NCBI RefSeq assembly: GCF_001746205.1
Contig: NZ_MDCO01000010.1
Span: 1-64,000 of the forward strand
DNA from: Brachyspira hampsonii
GTDB taxonomy: Bacteria; Spirochaetota; Brachyspiria; Brachyspirales; Brachyspiraceae
DNA length: 64,000 nt
Direction of reading: 5' to 3'
In this document: positions 1 through 8,227 of the stretch, one piece after another
Layout: each line of letters starts with the position of its first letter
How positions within the stretch are numbered: the first letter of the stretch is position 1
Made by a program: the position numbers and the translations under genes
The notes under the pieces: generated by a model
The model's input: only the letters and a program-made list of their open reading frames with translations
Database searches by the model: none
Told to the model about the DNA's origin: nothing

Positions 1-312
1 AAAAAAAAAAAAGATATAGTTACTTTATATGTTGAACCTTCTTTAGGTTATACTGCTACTTATGATGGAAAACTAACTGCTAACTATGGCGGAACTACTG
101 ATCCTAAAGTAAAACATAGCTTAGCTTGGGGAGCTTATACAGAGCTTTATATCAGACCTACTCAAGACTTAGAATGGTACTTCGAGATGGATGTTAATAA
201 CAGCGGAACAAAACAAGGTTCTACAGTAAATAATACTTTCATAGGAAGCGGTATTCCTGTATACTTTGAAACTACTACAGGTATAACTTGGTATTTACCT
301 GCTTTCAATTAA
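1..312 (+). CDS. Variable surface protein (Vsp family), 3' end only
   Basis: Open frame entering from the left edge and ending in TAA at 310-312, about 103 residues. The end (DIVTLYVEPSLGY, then SLAWGAYTELYIRP, LEWYFEMDVN and a final TGITWYLPAFN) matches, block by block, the C-terminus of the complete Vsp-type gene at 29829-30866. It is therefore the C-terminal beta-strand part of a Brachyspira Vsp outer-membrane protein, a family of abundant surface antigens. The first 12 bases are all A and encode four lysines where the paralogue reads YANS. That is either a homopolymer tract inside the gene or an assembly edge. A terminator follows directly. Confidence 0.85.
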   Translation, partial: KKKKDIVTLYVEPSLGYTATYDGKLTANYGGTTDPKVKHSLAWGAYTELYIRPTQDLEWYFEMDVNNSGTKQGSTVNNTFIGSGIPVYFETTTGITWYLPAFN

Positions 313-343
313 TTAGTAATTGACTAGAGAATATATAACTTAT

Positions 344-371
344 AAGGGGGGCTTAAACCCCTCCTTTTTTT
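344..371 (+). terminator. Rho-independent terminator of the vsp gene
   Basis: A G-run (346-351) pairs with the C-rich arm at 358-364 around a CTTAAA loop, flanked by AA/TT pairs and followed by a run of T. It lies 31 bases after the vsp stop codon. It is one of the few GC-rich hairpins in this AT-rich region. Confidence 0.85.
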
Positions 372-422
372 ATTTGAATTTTTTATCAATTTTACAGCAA
401 ATTGAGTGAAATCAAAATAATA

Positions 423-451
423 TTTACATTTAAAAAATATTACTATATAAT
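423..451 (+). promoter_or_regulatory. Sigma-70 type promoter of the truncated vsp gene
   Basis: TTTACA at 423-428, a 17-base spacer, and a perfect TATAAT at 446-451, followed by GGAG at 481-484 nine bases before the ATG at 493. Expression signals of the truncated gene are intact although its coding region is not. Confidence 0.6.
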
Positions 452-492
452 ATAATGAATAAAAAACATTTAATATTTATGGAGAAAATAAG

Positions 493-642
493 ATGAAAAA
501 AATTTTATTAACAGCCATAGCTCTATTGACTATTGCAAGTGCATCAGCATTAGCTATGTATGGAGACCAGGACGACTGGATTGATTTTCTTACAGATGGA
601 AATCAGTTTAGAGCTAGAATGGATCAATTAGGATTTTTATGA
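493..642 (+). pseudogene. Truncated vsp gene, 5' remnant
   Basis: ATG at 493 opens a 49-codon frame ending in TGA at 640-642. The product has a signal peptide (MKKILLTAIALLTIASASA) followed by MYGDQDDWIDFLTDG and FRARMDQLGF. The complete Vsp at 29829-30866 starts the same way (MYGFSNDWMDFLTD, RARTDQLGF) and continues for about 300 more residues. Here homology stops at the GF and the frame closes at once. Promoter and ribosome site are intact, so a short exported peptide could still be made. The break coincides with the truncated end of the convergent nuclease gene at 649, pointing to one deletion that removed the 3' parts of both genes. Confidence 0.8.
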
Positions 643-648
643 GAAATA

Positions 649-966
649 TTAATGTTTTAATAATTTACTATAATTTGAAGCCCAATAATATAATATGCGT
701 TCTGGAAATCTTGAATTACCTTGTAACTGTATTTCTATAATGACAACTGTACCATTTTGAGTTATACATTTAACATCTGCTATTGTTTCTTTATCCTCAT
801 AATTTTCCTTATAATTAAATGGTGTGAGTATTTCTACTGACCTAAAAGTTTTCATATTAGAATCGAGCATTGTAGAGTTAATAAAATCAAGCAGTATTAA
901 ATTACTGTCTGGTGATGAGAATAGATATCTCACAAAATAGTCATTTAAAACATTAATATCTCTCAT
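649..966 (-). pseudogene. Rpn/PD-(D/E)XK nuclease-transposase family protein, truncated
   Basis: A 105-residue product starting MRDINVLNDYFVRYLFSSPD and containing ILLDFINSTM, VEILTPFN, a DVKC segment and VVIIEIQLQGN. This is the N-terminal half of the Rpn-like PD-(D/E)XK nuclease family (often annotated as family transposase), where D in DVK and E in EIQ are the core metal-site residues. Family members are usually near 300 residues, so the C-terminal two thirds are missing. The frame stops at 649, seven bases from the end of the truncated vsp gene that converges on it. Rpn proteins promote DNA cleavage and recombination; this copy is probably inactive as a full-length protein, although the catalytic residues lie in what remains. 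Confidence 0.75.
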
Positions 967-1024
967 AACTTTATTATACTAAATTATAATATAAATATAA
1001 AGTTACAAGTTTAATCATCAAAAT

Positions 1025-3301
1025 TTAATTTCTATTTCTTTGAGCTTTTTTTAGAATACCTGCAATTTTTCTAAGTTTAAAATACTCTGCCATATCTAAA
1101 GCAGTATCTCCATCGTCATCTTCTATATTTACATCGGCTCCTTTTTCTACTAGAAATTTAACAAATGATTCATTAGATTTTCTTGTACAAGCCCACATTA
1201 AAGAAGTGTATCCATTATAATCTTGAGCATTAATATCTGCACCTTTTTCTAATAAAACTTCAGCTAATTTTATACGATATTTCTGAAAACTTTTATTATT
1301 AAAATTACCTTCACCCATACCAAGATATATCAAAGGAGTATATTCTCGTTTATTCTTTATGTTTACATCAGCACCTTGCTCTATTAAAAAATTAGCTATT
1401 TCAAAGTCTAGTATATCAATACTGCCTTCACCTGAAGTATCAAGAGTTTTATTTAAAGCTGTGTTTCCTTCATTATCTTGGGCATTTATATCGGCATTTT
1501 TTGAAACTAAATATTTTATTACATCTATATTTCTTTCATGACTATACTCACATGCTGATATTAAAGCAGTACTTCCTCCTTTATAAAAGTTTATATCAGC
1601 ACCATTTTCCACTAATAATTTTACTGTTTCTAAATTATTTACACCATATATTAAGGCTGTATTTCCATAATCATTGAAAGCATTTATATCTGCACCTTTT
1701 TGTATTAGAAGTTCTACCACTTTTATATTATGAACTTTGGAAGCATACATTAAAGGTGTCTCTCCATCCTCATTTGTTACATTTATATCTGCACCATTAT
1801 TTATTAAAAATTCTGCAGCAGATGAATTTTCATTTTTATAATAATAATATCTATAGTCAGGATGTTCATTATCTAATGAGAGTAATAGGGGAGTTTCTAC
1901 TGAGCTATGTTCAGAATGTGTTTTAGCATTTACATCGGCACCTTTTTCAACTAAAAATTTAACCATATCATAGTCATTTCTTAAAGCTGCTATCATTAAA
2001 GGAGTATAATCATAATCAGCAGGAGAATAATACTCCCCACCCTTTATTCTTGATTCTAAGTCAAAACCATTTTCTACTAATACTTTAAACATTTCTCTAT
2101 TTAGTGCCAATTCTGTTGTATAAGCTGTATCAAGAAGTGATGCTCCATAATTGTTTTTAGTATTTACATCAGCACCATATTTTATTAATAAATTAAATAT
2201 TTTTTTAGCATTTTCTAGTTTTTCTTCTTTTTCGTAATGATCATAGCGAATATTGTAATATAATACAGTGTTTCCATCATTATCTTTAGTATTTATATTG
2301 GCACCATTTTCTAGTAAAAATTTAACCATTTCATAGTCTCCTATCATAGCAGCGTTCATTAATGCTGTAAGACCGTGTTCATCTTGTGTGTTTATATTTG
2401 CACCTTGTTGTATAAGTAATTTTGAAATATCAAATTTTCCATAATCATTAGCAATCGTTAAAGCTGTTTTGTTTTCATTATTTGCTGTATTAGGATTGGC
2501 ACCTTTATCAAGCAAATATTTAACCATATCATAATCATTTCTTAAAGCTGCTATCATTAAAGGAGTATAATCATAATCATAATCAGATATACCCGTCTTT
2601 ATTCTTGACTCTAAATCAAAACCATTTTCAACTAATATTTTAAACATTTCTTTATTTTTATCAAAAGAAATTCTATAGGATACATCAAGGAGAGATGCTC
2701 CATCATTGTCTTTAGTATTTACATCAGCACCGTATTTTATTAATAAATTAAGTATTTTTATAGCATTTTCTTGCCCGAAACTATCATGCTTAATACTATA
2801 ATATAATGCAGTTTCTCCTGATGTATCTCTAATGTTTACATCGGCACCATTTTTTAATAAAAATTCAGCCATTTCATAATTTGTATTTCTAGCAGCATAC
2901 ATTAATGCTGTAGCACCTGCATTATCTTTAATATTGACATCAGTACCTTCTTCTATAAGTAATTTTGCTATATCATCATATCCCATTAAAGCAGCGTACA
3001 TTAATGCTGTAAAACCGTATTCATCTTGAGAATTTGGATTTGCTCCTTTAGCTAAATATGATTTAACTCCTTCTATGTTATTATATCTTACAGCTGAAAA
3101 GAAAGTCTGAGAATACATAGGATACATTTTTGTAACTTGAACATATTCATTAGTATTTGTAGTTGTTGGATTAATATATACTTGTTCATTTGTTTGAGTT
3201 TGATTAGTTTGAGTATTTTCTGTTTGTTTAGTATTGCTGCTGCAGGAAATTATCAAAACTATTAAAACAAAAATAGAAATAATGGAAATAATATTTTTCA
3301 T
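1025..3301 (-). CDS. Large ankyrin-repeat lipoprotein
   Basis: A 758-residue protein beginning with a lipoprotein signal peptide (MKNIISIISIFVLIVLIISC, lipidated Cys at 20), a Thr/Asn/Gln-rich linker to about residue 55, then ankyrin repeats to the end, many with the consensus GxTALMYAA, AxLLIEKGADVN. About fifteen repeats can be counted. Ankyrin repeats bind proteins; a lipid-anchored array this long suggests an envelope-associated adaptor, but the partner is unknown. Internally, a block of several repeats (NLLIKYGADVNTK, GASLLD, EMFK-LVENGFDLESRIK, YDYTPLMIAALRNDYDMVK) occurs twice, a recent segmental duplication. The start at 3301 is supported by GGATGGG upstream and a consensus promoter. 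A second, shorter ankyrin gene lies at 17539-18180. Confidence 0.9.
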   Translation of the reverse strand: MKNIISIISIFVLIVLIISCSSNTKQTENTQTNQTQTNEQVYINPTTTNTNEYVQVTKMYPMYSQTFFSAVRYNNIEGVKSYLAKGANPNSQDEYGFTALMYAALMGYDDIAKLLIEEGTDVNIKDNAGATALMYAARNTNYEMAEFLLKNGADVNIRDTSGETALYYSIKHDSFGQENAIKILNLLIKYGADVNTKDNDGASLLDVSYRISFDKNKEMFKILVENGFDLESRIKTGISDYDYDYTPLMIAALRNDYDMVKYLLDKGANPNTANNENKTALTIANDYGKFDISKLLIQQGANINTQDEHGLTALMNAAMIGDYEMVKFLLENGANINTKDNDGNTVLYYNIRYDHYEKEEKLENAKKIFNLLIKYGADVNTKNNYGASLLDTAYTTELALNREMFKVLVENGFDLESRIKGGEYYSPADYDYTPLMIAALRNDYDMVKFLVEKGADVNAKTHSEHSSVETPLLLSLDNEHPDYRYYYYKNENSSAAEFLINNGADINVTNEDGETPLMYASKVHNIKVVELLIQKGADINAFNDYGNTALIYGVNNLETVKLLVENGADINFYKGGSTALISACEYSHERNIDVIKYLVSKNADINAQDNEGNTALNKTLDTSGEGSIDILDFEIANFLIEQGADVNIKNKREYTPLIYLGMGEGNFNNKSFQKYRIKLAEVLLEKGADINAQDYNGYTSLMWACTRKSNESFVKFLVEKGADVNIEDDDGDTALDMAEYFKLRKIAGILKKAQRNRN

Positions 3302-3335
3302 ATATACCCATCCAATGCTTGCCGTATATAATTGG

Positions 3336-3364
3336 ATTATATAATTATAATTATTTTATGTCAA
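3336..3364 (-). promoter_or_regulatory. Consensus sigma-70 promoter of the ankyrin lipoprotein gene
   Basis: On the minus strand, TTGACA (3364-3359), a 17-base spacer and TATAAT (3341-3336): both hexamers match consensus perfectly at optimal spacing. The start codon is about 35 bases downstream of the -10. Confidence 0.75.
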
Positions 3365-3876
3365 TTAAAATTTGCTTTATGAAAATGTTTAAAATATATT
3401 TCATACTTTTTAGTTAAAAAAAGCGTGTATTCATCATAATTTAAATTATCACAATAATCGAAAGTATAATACCTATCAAAATAAAGAGAAAAAAATAATG
3501 AAAAAACATAGATGAAAGCATGCTTTTTATATCAAATAAACTAGTACGATGTATGACTTTTACTGAAAAGATTCAAATTTATGAATAAAAGAATTTTAGA
3601 ATTAAATTCAAAATATATTTTAAATATGGATCCATATTTATTAAAAGGGAATACATAGTTATGTGCTTTGTCAAAAGAGGTATTGGTAATGTGCAGATAT
3701 AAATACAATTAGAGAAATGATATTATGGTCAAAAATAGCATGAGTATATAATAGTACATATAGTAATGCAGCATTTATAGGAACGCCGATATATCATTGC
3801 TATTATACTAATAATGCATACATACAGAAGAATGGCTTATAGAAAAAAGCTTTAATTATAATACAGTTGTATTATT
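3365..3876. other. Long intergenic region, possibly a decayed gene
   Basis: No frame longer than about 30 codons. Several short open stretches on the plus strand, such as the one from the ATG near 3582 (MNKRILELNSKYILNMDPYL) and another near 3765-3840 (AAFIGTPIYHCYYTNNAYIQ), have a less monotonous composition than neighbouring spacers. They read like fragments of former coding sequence broken by stops. No family is recognised. Confidence 0.3.
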
Positions 3877-5430
3877 TTATAATGTACCTTTATTTATTTC
3901 ATTAAATTTTTCTTTTAAAAGTATCATATAGTCATGATATTTATTTGCAAGATTATCATCAGGTTCTATTACTGTATTATCAATTAAAGAATTTCTTATA
4001 TCATCTAATGAAATTTTTTTTCCTAATAATAATATAGCAGATAAAGCAGCACCAAGTGAAGCACCGCCTGAAGGAAGTGTTCTTATAGGGCATTTCCAGA
4101 TATTTGCTATTATTTTTAATATCTCTTTATCTTTTGTAGGTCCTCCTGTAACAGCAAGATCCATTTTATCTTTGGAAGTAAATTTTTCAGAGTATAAAGC
4201 TACTAAACCCAAAGAACTTAATACTATGCCTTTATAATCATTATCAAAAGAAGGAGTTTCATGGAATCTTTTTATAGGGAATGCCATACTTATAGGCACT
4301 GATTCATTTTCCTTCTGCCATAGTACTATAGGCATGTTATCAATATTTTTTTCTAAAGATTCTGTAATTTCTTTATAATCTCTTGTATATAATTTCATTA
4401 TTTCGTCCCATAATATAGCACCATTAGTTCGGCAGAATATCATAAAAGGATTTCCTGTTCCGTCATACATAGCATTTGATACTCCGGAATAATCTCTGCT
4501 GTTTTCATCAATATTTAGCATATAAACAAAACTGCTTCCTAATGATAATATATCGCCTTTATACAAAACCTTTGTTTGAGGATTATCTCCGCTTCCTATA
4601 CCAACTATGCATTCACTATCAAATCCGTATTTTGTTATAAAATATTCGCTTATATATCCTGCAAAACTAGAAGGATCATTTATATTTCCTAATTTTTCTT
4701 TTAAATCATTTGATACAGTATTTAATAAAGTATTATTCCATTCTCTTTTTGTATAATCCATTAAACTCATTCCTGAAGCATTTCCAAAATCTACAGGTAT
4801 ATTATCTTTTGCTGTTAGTATTGATGCTATAAATGTATTTAATAAAAATATTTTATATGTATTTTTTGATAATTCAGGATTGTTGTCAAAATTGTATTTT
4901 ATTATTGCCCCTGTAAATCTGAGCGGAGAATTTGAAGCGGTTATTTTTATCATATTGTCTTTTCCGCCTACTGCATTTCTCAATTCTTCAGCCTCTTTCT
5001 GAGTACATGAAGTTCTCCATATAGGAGCATAATCATAAGAATATGAATCTTTTAATATTTCAGCTAAACTATTATTTATTGATGATTTGTCTTTTAATTT
5101 TTCTATATTTGATTTATATTTTTCTGAAAGATAAACATGTCCATGCTGCTGAGCTGATATTTGTATTGCTTTTATGTCTTTTGTATTAAATTTTTCTTTT
5201 AGCTGTAATAGTGATTTATCCAATGCCGCTAAAAATATATTTATATCTTGTTCCGATTTTCCTTTGATATTTGAATCTATCAGCAATGTATTTTTATTCA
5301 TTTTTGAATATTTCATTTCTTCCATTGAATTAAATGCTATTGAAATATTTAATTCATTTTTATAGTTCTCACAATTTATAATACTTAAAGTTATACTCTG
5401 TGTGCTTAAATCTATTCCTAATGTATACAT
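3877..5430 (-). CDS. xylB: Xylulokinase (FGGY carbohydrate kinase)
   Basis: 517 residues, the usual size for FGGY kinases. The protein would phosphorylate D-xylulose to xylulose 5-phosphate for the pentose phosphate pathway. It opens with the phosphate-binding motif MYTLGIDLSTQSI. A GHVYL segment near residue 100, the catalytic region GIGSGDNPQTKV and LSLGSS, and the C-terminal signature VTGGPTKDKEILKIIANIW with SGGASLGAALSA follow. The substrate is assigned mainly from context, because it sits divergently beside xylR and xylA and shares a 15-bp operator-like sequence with the xylA promoter. GGAT just before the ATG serves as ribosome site. Another FGGY sugar kinase activity cannot be excluded from sequence alone. 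Confidence 0.88.
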   Translation of the reverse strand: MYTLGIDLSTQSITLSIINCENYKNELNISIAFNSMEEMKYSKMNKNTLLIDSNIKGKSEQDINIFLAALDKSLLQLKEKFNTKDIKAIQISAQQHGHVYLSEKYKSNIEKLKDKSSINNSLAEILKDSYSYDYAPIWRTSCTQKEAEELRNAVGGKDNMIKITASNSPLRFTGAIIKYNFDNNPELSKNTYKIFLLNTFIASILTAKDNIPVDFGNASGMSLMDYTKREWNNTLLNTVSNDLKEKLGNINDPSSFAGYISEYFITKYGFDSECIVGIGSGDNPQTKVLYKGDILSLGSSFVYMLNIDENSRDYSGVSNAMYDGTGNPFMIFCRTNGAILWDEIMKLYTRDYKEITESLEKNIDNMPIVLWQKENESVPISMAFPIKRFHETPSFDNDYKGIVLSSLGLVALYSEKFTSKDKMDLAVTGGPTKDKEILKIIANIWKCPIRTLPSGGASLGAALSAILLLGKKISLDDIRNSLIDNTVIEPDDNLANKYHDYMILLKEKFNEINKGTL

Positions 5431-5458
5431 TTTCCTATCCTTGAAAATATTTATTAAA

Positions 5459-5473
5459 TCATTTTACTAAATT
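5459..5473. promoter_or_regulatory. Candidate XylR operator before xylB
   Basis: The 15-mer TCATTTTACTAAATT recurs exactly at 6852-6866 before xylA, and its complement is nearly repeated at 6816-6827. It contains the half-site TTTACTAA and lies about 30 bases upstream of the xylB start, where a ROK repressor could block transcription. Confidence 0.5.
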
Positions 5474-5624
5474 GTTATATTTGAAGTATATAAAAATATA
5501 TATAAAAAATCAATATTTTTAATACTAAATTATAAAAAACTTTATATTTAGAAATTGATTTTTATATATTTTTAGTATTTAATATTATCTGAAAAAATTA
5601 ATAATTTTCATTTAATTAATAATT

Positions 5625-6770
5625 ATGAAATATCAAGTATTAGCAAAAGAAAAAACTTTAAGAAATATTTTAAAAGAATGCATTAAAAAAGATAGATTTA
5701 CAAGTATTGATATAGTTGAAAGTTTGAAACTTACAAAACCTACTGTAAATGAATCTTTGGATATATTATTTAAAAATGATTTTATAACAAAAGAAAATTT
5801 TACAGAAGGTATGGTTGGCAGAAAAGCACAGATTTGGAAAACAACTCTTCATAAAAAAAAATCTTTGGCAATAGATATAGATTTTAATTTAGTAAAGATA
5901 GCTATTGTTGATATGGCTGGAAATTATTATAATTATCAAGAGTATAAAAAGACTATTAATAATAATAATTTTTTTAATGTTATATTGTTTATCATAAATG
6001 ATTATAGAAAAAAATATAAAGAATCTGAAGAAATAAAAAGATTGGGAATATCAATACCTGGAAATATTAGTTTTGATAGGAAAAATATATTATATGCTAC
6101 CAACTTGGGGCTTGAAAATATTAATATAAGGTATTTGGAAAACGAATTAAATTTGGATATTATTTTGGAGAATGAGGCGAACAGTGCGGTATTGGGAGAA
6201 TTTTTTCTGTCAAAAGAAGCTGATAAAAATAATTATATGCTTATATCCATATCCAATTTCGGAGTAGGAGGAGGTCAAATAGTTGATGGTAAATTATTAA
6301 AAGGTGCCCATAGATTAGCTGGAGAAATAGGGCATTTTACTATTATTATGGATGGTGAACCTTGCACTTGCGGAAATAGGGGATGCTTTGAAAGATATGC
6401 ATCTTATGAGGGATTAAAAAATATTATGAAAAAACAAAAAATCGATTTTGATGATATTAATCAGCTTTTTGAAAGTTATGATAAAAAGAGTGAAAAAGTG
6501 ATAAAAGAATACTGCAAATTTTTAGGCAGAGGAATAAGAAGTTTGCTTTCTATATATGATTCTAATAAAATTATTTTAAGCGGAAAAATGACTGATTATT
6601 GGGATAGAATTTACCCTTATATACAAAAAGAAATATTTGAAAATAATAATTTTTATTCAAAATTCAATGTTCTTCTATTAAAATCTAAATTAGGCGATAA
6701 AGCTTCTCTAGTAGGTGTAGGTCTTATCAATTTTTTTGATTTTATATATGACAGTGATTTTTTTAGTTAA
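5625..6770 (+). CDS. xylR: ROK-family transcriptional repressor of the xylose genes
   Basis: 381 residues with the two-part layout of XylR/NagC repressors. An N-terminal winged helix-turn-helix (residues about 10-65; FTSIDIVESLKLTKPTVNESLDILFKNDFI) is followed by a ROK sugar-binding domain. The ROK zinc motif is complete: GEIGHFTI, then GEPCTCGNRGCFERYAS. Family members release DNA on binding xylose or glucose. It is transcribed away from xylB and toward xylA, and inverted TTTACTAA/TTAGTAAA repeats lie in both flanking promoter regions, so it most likely represses both transcripts. The stop is only 16 bases from the xylA -35 box. Confidence 0.9.
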   Translation: MKYQVLAKEKTLRNILKECIKKDRFTSIDIVESLKLTKPTVNESLDILFKNDFITKENFTEGMVGRKAQIWKTTLHKKKSLAIDIDFNLVKIAIVDMAGNYYNYQEYKKTINNNNFFNVILFIINDYRKKYKESEEIKRLGISIPGNISFDRKNILYATNLGLENINIRYLENELNLDIILENEANSAVLGEFFLSKEADKNNYMLISISNFGVGGGQIVDGKLLKGAHRLAGEIGHFTIIMDGEPCTCGNRGCFERYASYEGLKNIMKKQKIDFDDINQLFESYDKKSEKVIKEYCKFLGRGIRSLLSIYDSNKIILSGKMTDYWDRIYPYIQKEIFENNNFYSKFNVLLLKSKLGDKASLVGVGLINFFDFIYDSDFFS

Positions 6771-6785
6771 AAATGATATTTTTTC

Positions 6786-6813
6786 TTGACAAATCTAATT
6801 TTTTTACTAAAAT
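6786..6813 (+). promoter_or_regulatory. Promoter of the xylAFGH operon
   Basis: TTGACA at 6786-6791, a 16-base spacer and TAAAAT at 6808-6813. The -10 lies within the inverted repeat 6803-6825, so repressor binding there would block RNA polymerase. Confidence 0.6.
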
Positions 6814-6825
6814 TTAATTAGTAAA
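6803..6825. promoter_or_regulatory. XylR-type operator overlapping the xylA -10
   Basis: Perfect inverted repeat TTTACTAA (6803-6810), N7, TTAGTAAA (6818-6825), typical in size and symmetry for a dimeric ROK repressor site. The half-site also occurs before xylB. Confidence 0.6.
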
Positions 6826-6844
6826 ATGATTTTATTATTTATTA

Positions 6845-6861
6845 AGTAAACTCATTTTACT
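6845..6861. promoter_or_regulatory. Second XylR-type half-site pair in the xylA leader
   Basis: AGTAAA (6845-6850) and TTTACT (6856-6861) are inverted around five bases. The 15-mer spanning the right half is identical to the site before xylB at 5459-5473. It lies 13-25 bases upstream of the GGAGAG ribosome site. Confidence 0.45.
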
Positions 6862-6886
6862 AAATTAATGATCGGAGAGTAAAGAA

Positions 6887-8200
6887 ATGGAATATTTTAC
6901 AAGTACAGATAAAGTGTTTTATAAAGGAAAAGATAGTAAAGATGCTTTTTCATTCAAACAATATAATGCTTCAGAAGTTATATCAGGTAAAACTATGGAA
7001 GAGTGGATGCCTTTTGCAATGAGTTGGTGGCATACATTAGCTGCCGGAAGTGCTGATCCTTTTGGTGCTCCTGCTGCAAGCAGACCTTGGAATGGTAAAG
7101 AGGCATTAGAGGCTTCTAAGATGAGAGTAGAGGCTGGATTTGAACTTATGCAGAAGTTAGGAATGAATTATTTCTGTTTTCATGACAGAGATTTAGCTCC
7201 TGAATATAAAACTTTGAAAGAAACTAATGAAAAATTAGACATGATAGTAGATTTAGTAGCAGAAAGTATGTCTAAAACAGGCAAAAAACTTTTATGGGCT
7301 ACTTCTTCTTTATTTACAAATCCTAGATATATGCATGGTGCTGCTACTAGCCCTTATGCTGATGTTTTTGCAGTTGCTGCTGCTCAGACTAAAAAAACTA
7401 TGGATATAGCTAAAAAATTAGATGCTAAAGGATATGTATTCTGGGGTGGAAGAGAAGGTTACGAAACTTTACTCAATACTGATATGAAAAGAGAATTGGA
7501 TCATTTAGCTTATTTCTTATCTATGGCAGTTGAATATAAAGAAAAAATAGGATTTAAAGGACAATTCTTCATTGAACCAAAACCAAAAGAACCAACAAAA
7601 CATCAATATGATTTTGATGCTGCTGCTACTTTAGAATTCTTATATCACTATAATTTGGATAAATATTTTGAGCTTAATTTAGAAGTCAATCATGCCACTT
7701 TGGCAGGACATACTATGCAGCATGAAATGCAGGTTGCTAGAAATCATGGAAAATTGGGCTCTGTTGATATTAACTATGGAGATACTTTCTTGGGTTGGGA
7801 TACAGATATGTTCCTTACTAATGTATATGATGCTGTATTAATGATGGTAGAGATTATAAGAAACGGCGGATTAAAAAACGGCGGATTTAACTTTGATGCT
7901 AAAGTAAGAAGACCATCTCATACTATGGACGATTTAATGTATGCATACATTGCTGGAATGGATACTTTAGCTTGGGGTTTAAGAATAGCTGACAAAATAG
8001 TTAAAGATGGATGTTTTGATAAATTTATAGAAGAAAGATATAGTTCTTATAATAGCGGAATCGGTGCAAAAATAGAAAGTAAATCAACTTCATTAGAAGA
8101 ATTATATAATTATGCACTAGAGTTAGAAGAAAAAGAACTTCCTAGCGGAAATCAGGAATTACTTGAAGCCAAATTAAATCAATTTATATATAATTTATAA
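6887..8200 (+). CDS. xylA: Xylose isomerase
   Basis: 437 residues, full length for class II xylose isomerase, which interconverts D-xylose and D-xylulose with two divalent metal ions. Diagnostic segments are WWHTLAAGSADPFG, CFHDRDLAPE (catalytic His/Asp), VFWGGREGYETLLNTD, IEPKPKEPTKHQYDFD (metal ligands), LEVNHATLAGHTMQHE, VDINYGDTFLGWDTD and GGFNFDAKVRR. It starts at 6887 behind GGAGAG at 6874-6879. First gene of a xylA-xylF-xylG-xylH run, 27 bases ahead of xylF, under the double operator described above. Its GC content is higher than the surrounding genes only because of strong protein conservation. Confidence 0.97.
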   Translation: MEYFTSTDKVFYKGKDSKDAFSFKQYNASEVISGKTMEEWMPFAMSWWHTLAAGSADPFGAPAASRPWNGKEALEASKMRVEAGFELMQKLGMNYFCFHDRDLAPEYKTLKETNEKLDMIVDLVAESMSKTGKKLLWATSSLFTNPRYMHGAATSPYADVFAVAAAQTKKTMDIAKKLDAKGYVFWGGREGYETLLNTDMKRELDHLAYFLSMAVEYKEKIGFKGQFFIEPKPKEPTKHQYDFDAAATLEFLYHYNLDKYFELNLEVNHATLAGHTMQHEMQVARNHGKLGSVDINYGDTFLGWDTDMFLTNVYDAVLMMVEIIRNGGLKNGGFNFDAKVRRPSHTMDDLMYAYIAGMDTLAWGLRIADKIVKDGCFDKFIEERYSSYNSGIGAKIESKSTSLEELYNYALELEEKELPSGNQELLEAKLNQFIYNL

Positions 8201-8227
8201 TTATAATAATTTTAAGGAGACATCATT

